Shown here piece after piece: positions 6,306-6,695 of a stretch of DNA of 6,695 nucleotides. This stretch comes from Calditrichia bacterium (lineage in GTDB: Bacteria; Calditrichota; Calditrichia; Calditrichales; Calditrichaceae), in assembly GCA_027039465.1 (NCBI GenBank), contig JALWEA010000603.1, forward strand, positions 1 through 6,695. Reading direction: 5' to 3'. The notes beneath the pieces were generated by a model, which worked only from the letters and a program-made list of their open reading frames with translations, had not been told where the DNA came from and ran no database searches. Made by a program: the position numbers and the translations under genes. The stretch's first letter is position 1. Each line of letters starts with the position of its first letter.

Positions 6306-6346
6306 CCCGGTTTCCGAGTATTCCGCCTTGGCGGAATGTATCGAGG
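6306..6346 (-). repeat. REP-like palindrome 2 (inverted copy)
   Basis: TTCCGC (6321-6326) pairs with GCGGAA (6331-6336) around CTTG. An outer helix uses CGA and TA at 6315-6320 with TATCG at 6339-6343 and a bulged G at 6318. Read on the minus strand it aligns with palindrome 1 through CTCGATAC, CCGC, GCGG, TACTCG and AACCGG. Confidence 0.65.
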
Positions 6347-6638
6347 GATGGACGCGCCAAAATTGAAGAAACCATAGTTTTCCGAATAACGAATAACGCA
6401 TACACGAATAACGATAAAGCCAGTTCCCAATTCCAAGTTCCCAGTTCCTAAGCAAAAAACGGTGATTTGCAAACGACGGGAATTTGTTTAAATTTGGGCG
6501 ACCGGAATCCATCCCTCGGCCTAATATTTGTTAAAGGAAAGTGTGCCGATAGAACAAAATGACTTTGAGCAAAGATGAGAAGCGAAGGTTAATTGAGTGA
6601 TTTCAAAAAAAATTTTTTAAGATTTTTGAGCTTTGGGG

Positions 6639-6644
6639 TATAAT
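6639..6644 (+). promoter_or_regulatory. Possible -10 box for the downstream gene
   Basis: A perfect TATAAT sits about 30 bases before the ATG at 6675. No good -35 stands at 16-18 bases: the hexamer at 17 is TTTAAG. The A/T tract at 6605-6627 just upstream could act as an UP-like element. This is a plausible promoter only. Confidence 0.4.
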
Positions 6645-6663
6645 AAAATAAACGATTCGGAAT

Positions 6664-6669
6664 GGAAAG
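6664..6669 (+). promoter_or_regulatory. Ribosome binding site of the downstream gene
   Basis: GGAAAG lies five bases before the ATG at 6675. Confidence 0.5.
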
Positions 6670-6674
6670 TTAAC

Positions 6675-6695
6675 ATGGTTGAACAAGATAAAATC
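6675..6695 (+). CDS. Start of an unidentified gene (3' truncated)
   Basis: Seven codons, beginning MVEQDKI, run to the window edge. The start is supported by GGAAAG five bases upstream and a TATAAT box further up. Seven residues are too few to identify a family. It probably begins a new transcription unit after the purine cluster. Confidence 0.5.

Larger units (their letters stand above)
6161..6449. repeat. Composite nested inverted repeat, copy 2
   Basis: This is related to the element at 3152-3322. The left side has CGTTAT-type units (6161-6182) and five exact 7-base units GGTAACT, GGTAACT, GGGAACT, CGGAACT, CGGAACT (6200-6234). The right side has the inverted CGAATAA array (6382-6413) and four inverted 7-base units of AGTTCCC type (6422-6449). 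Arms 6163-6182 and 6394-6413 are inverted complements at about 17 of 20 positions. Bases 6369-6413 are nearly the same as 3279-3322. Two REP-like hairpins lie in the core. It starts 11 bases after purB; no coding sequence is seen. Confidence 0.8.
6450..6674. other. Intergenic region with no clear gene
   Basis: I see no convincing coding sequence here. It contains CCATCCCTCG (6509-6518), an inverted match to the REP-like end at 6342-6351. It also has a 13-codon reading frame at 6559-6600 whose peptide resembles the ribosomal protein S15 N-terminus (see findings), an A-run then T-run at 6605-6618, and a probable promoter -10 box. Confidence 0.5.

Noticed and set aside
6266..6512. Short overlapping frames on both strands after purB
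   Set aside because: They read through palindromic repeats, have no ribosome sites, and their repeated low-complexity peptides reflect the heptamer arrays.

Overview
The window is a bacterial de novo purine-biosynthesis cluster. All genes lie on the + strand, coding DNA is of moderate GC, and the AT-rich gaps between genes are full of short repeats. The order is: 3' end of purQ (or of a PurQ-type domain at the end of a larger FGAM synthase), purH, a fused purC-purE gene, purB, and the first seven codons of an unidentified gene. The organism cannot be named from sequence alone. The E. coli-type PurB, long yeast-Ade1-type PurC, Shine-Dalgarno starts and simple intergenic repeats would fit an environmental bacterium of the FCB or Calditrichota kind, but this is a weak guess.

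Together the genes cover FGAM synthase glutaminase (PurQ), AIR carboxylation (PurE domain), SAICAR synthesis (PurC domain), SAICAR and adenylosuccinate cleavage (PurB), and the last two steps to IMP (PurH). The most notable gene is purC-purE. Its PurE half has the signature of the class II enzyme, the CO2-using AIR carboxylase of animal PAICS and Treponema, and not the class I mutase that needs PurK. The domain order is the same as in animal PAICS, but the PurC half is of the long Ade1 type, so the fusion may have arisen separately. purC-purE and purB overlap by 23 bp and are probably translationally coupled. The other genes are separated by 844 bp and 303 bp, so this is a loose cluster.

The gaps are not random. 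Region 631-1341 holds a ~306-bp tandem repeat in 2.3 copies. Each full copy can fold into a long hairpin plus a second perfect hairpin, and the differences between copies inside the stems keep base pairing, including one A-T to G-C double change. Ahead of purH is an array of exactly ten 8-nt units (consensus ATTCAACC). Six more units stand just before the purC-purE ribosome site, and four inverted units follow the purH stop. The purH/purC-purE gap and the region after purB carry related composite elements made of nested inverted arrays of short heptamers around a core. The copy after purB also holds two inverted REP-like hairpins. No transposase, tRNA, rRNA or CRISPR was seen.

The last ~250 bp hold little until a probable -10 box, an A/T tract and a Shine-Dalgarno ahead of the truncated last gene.
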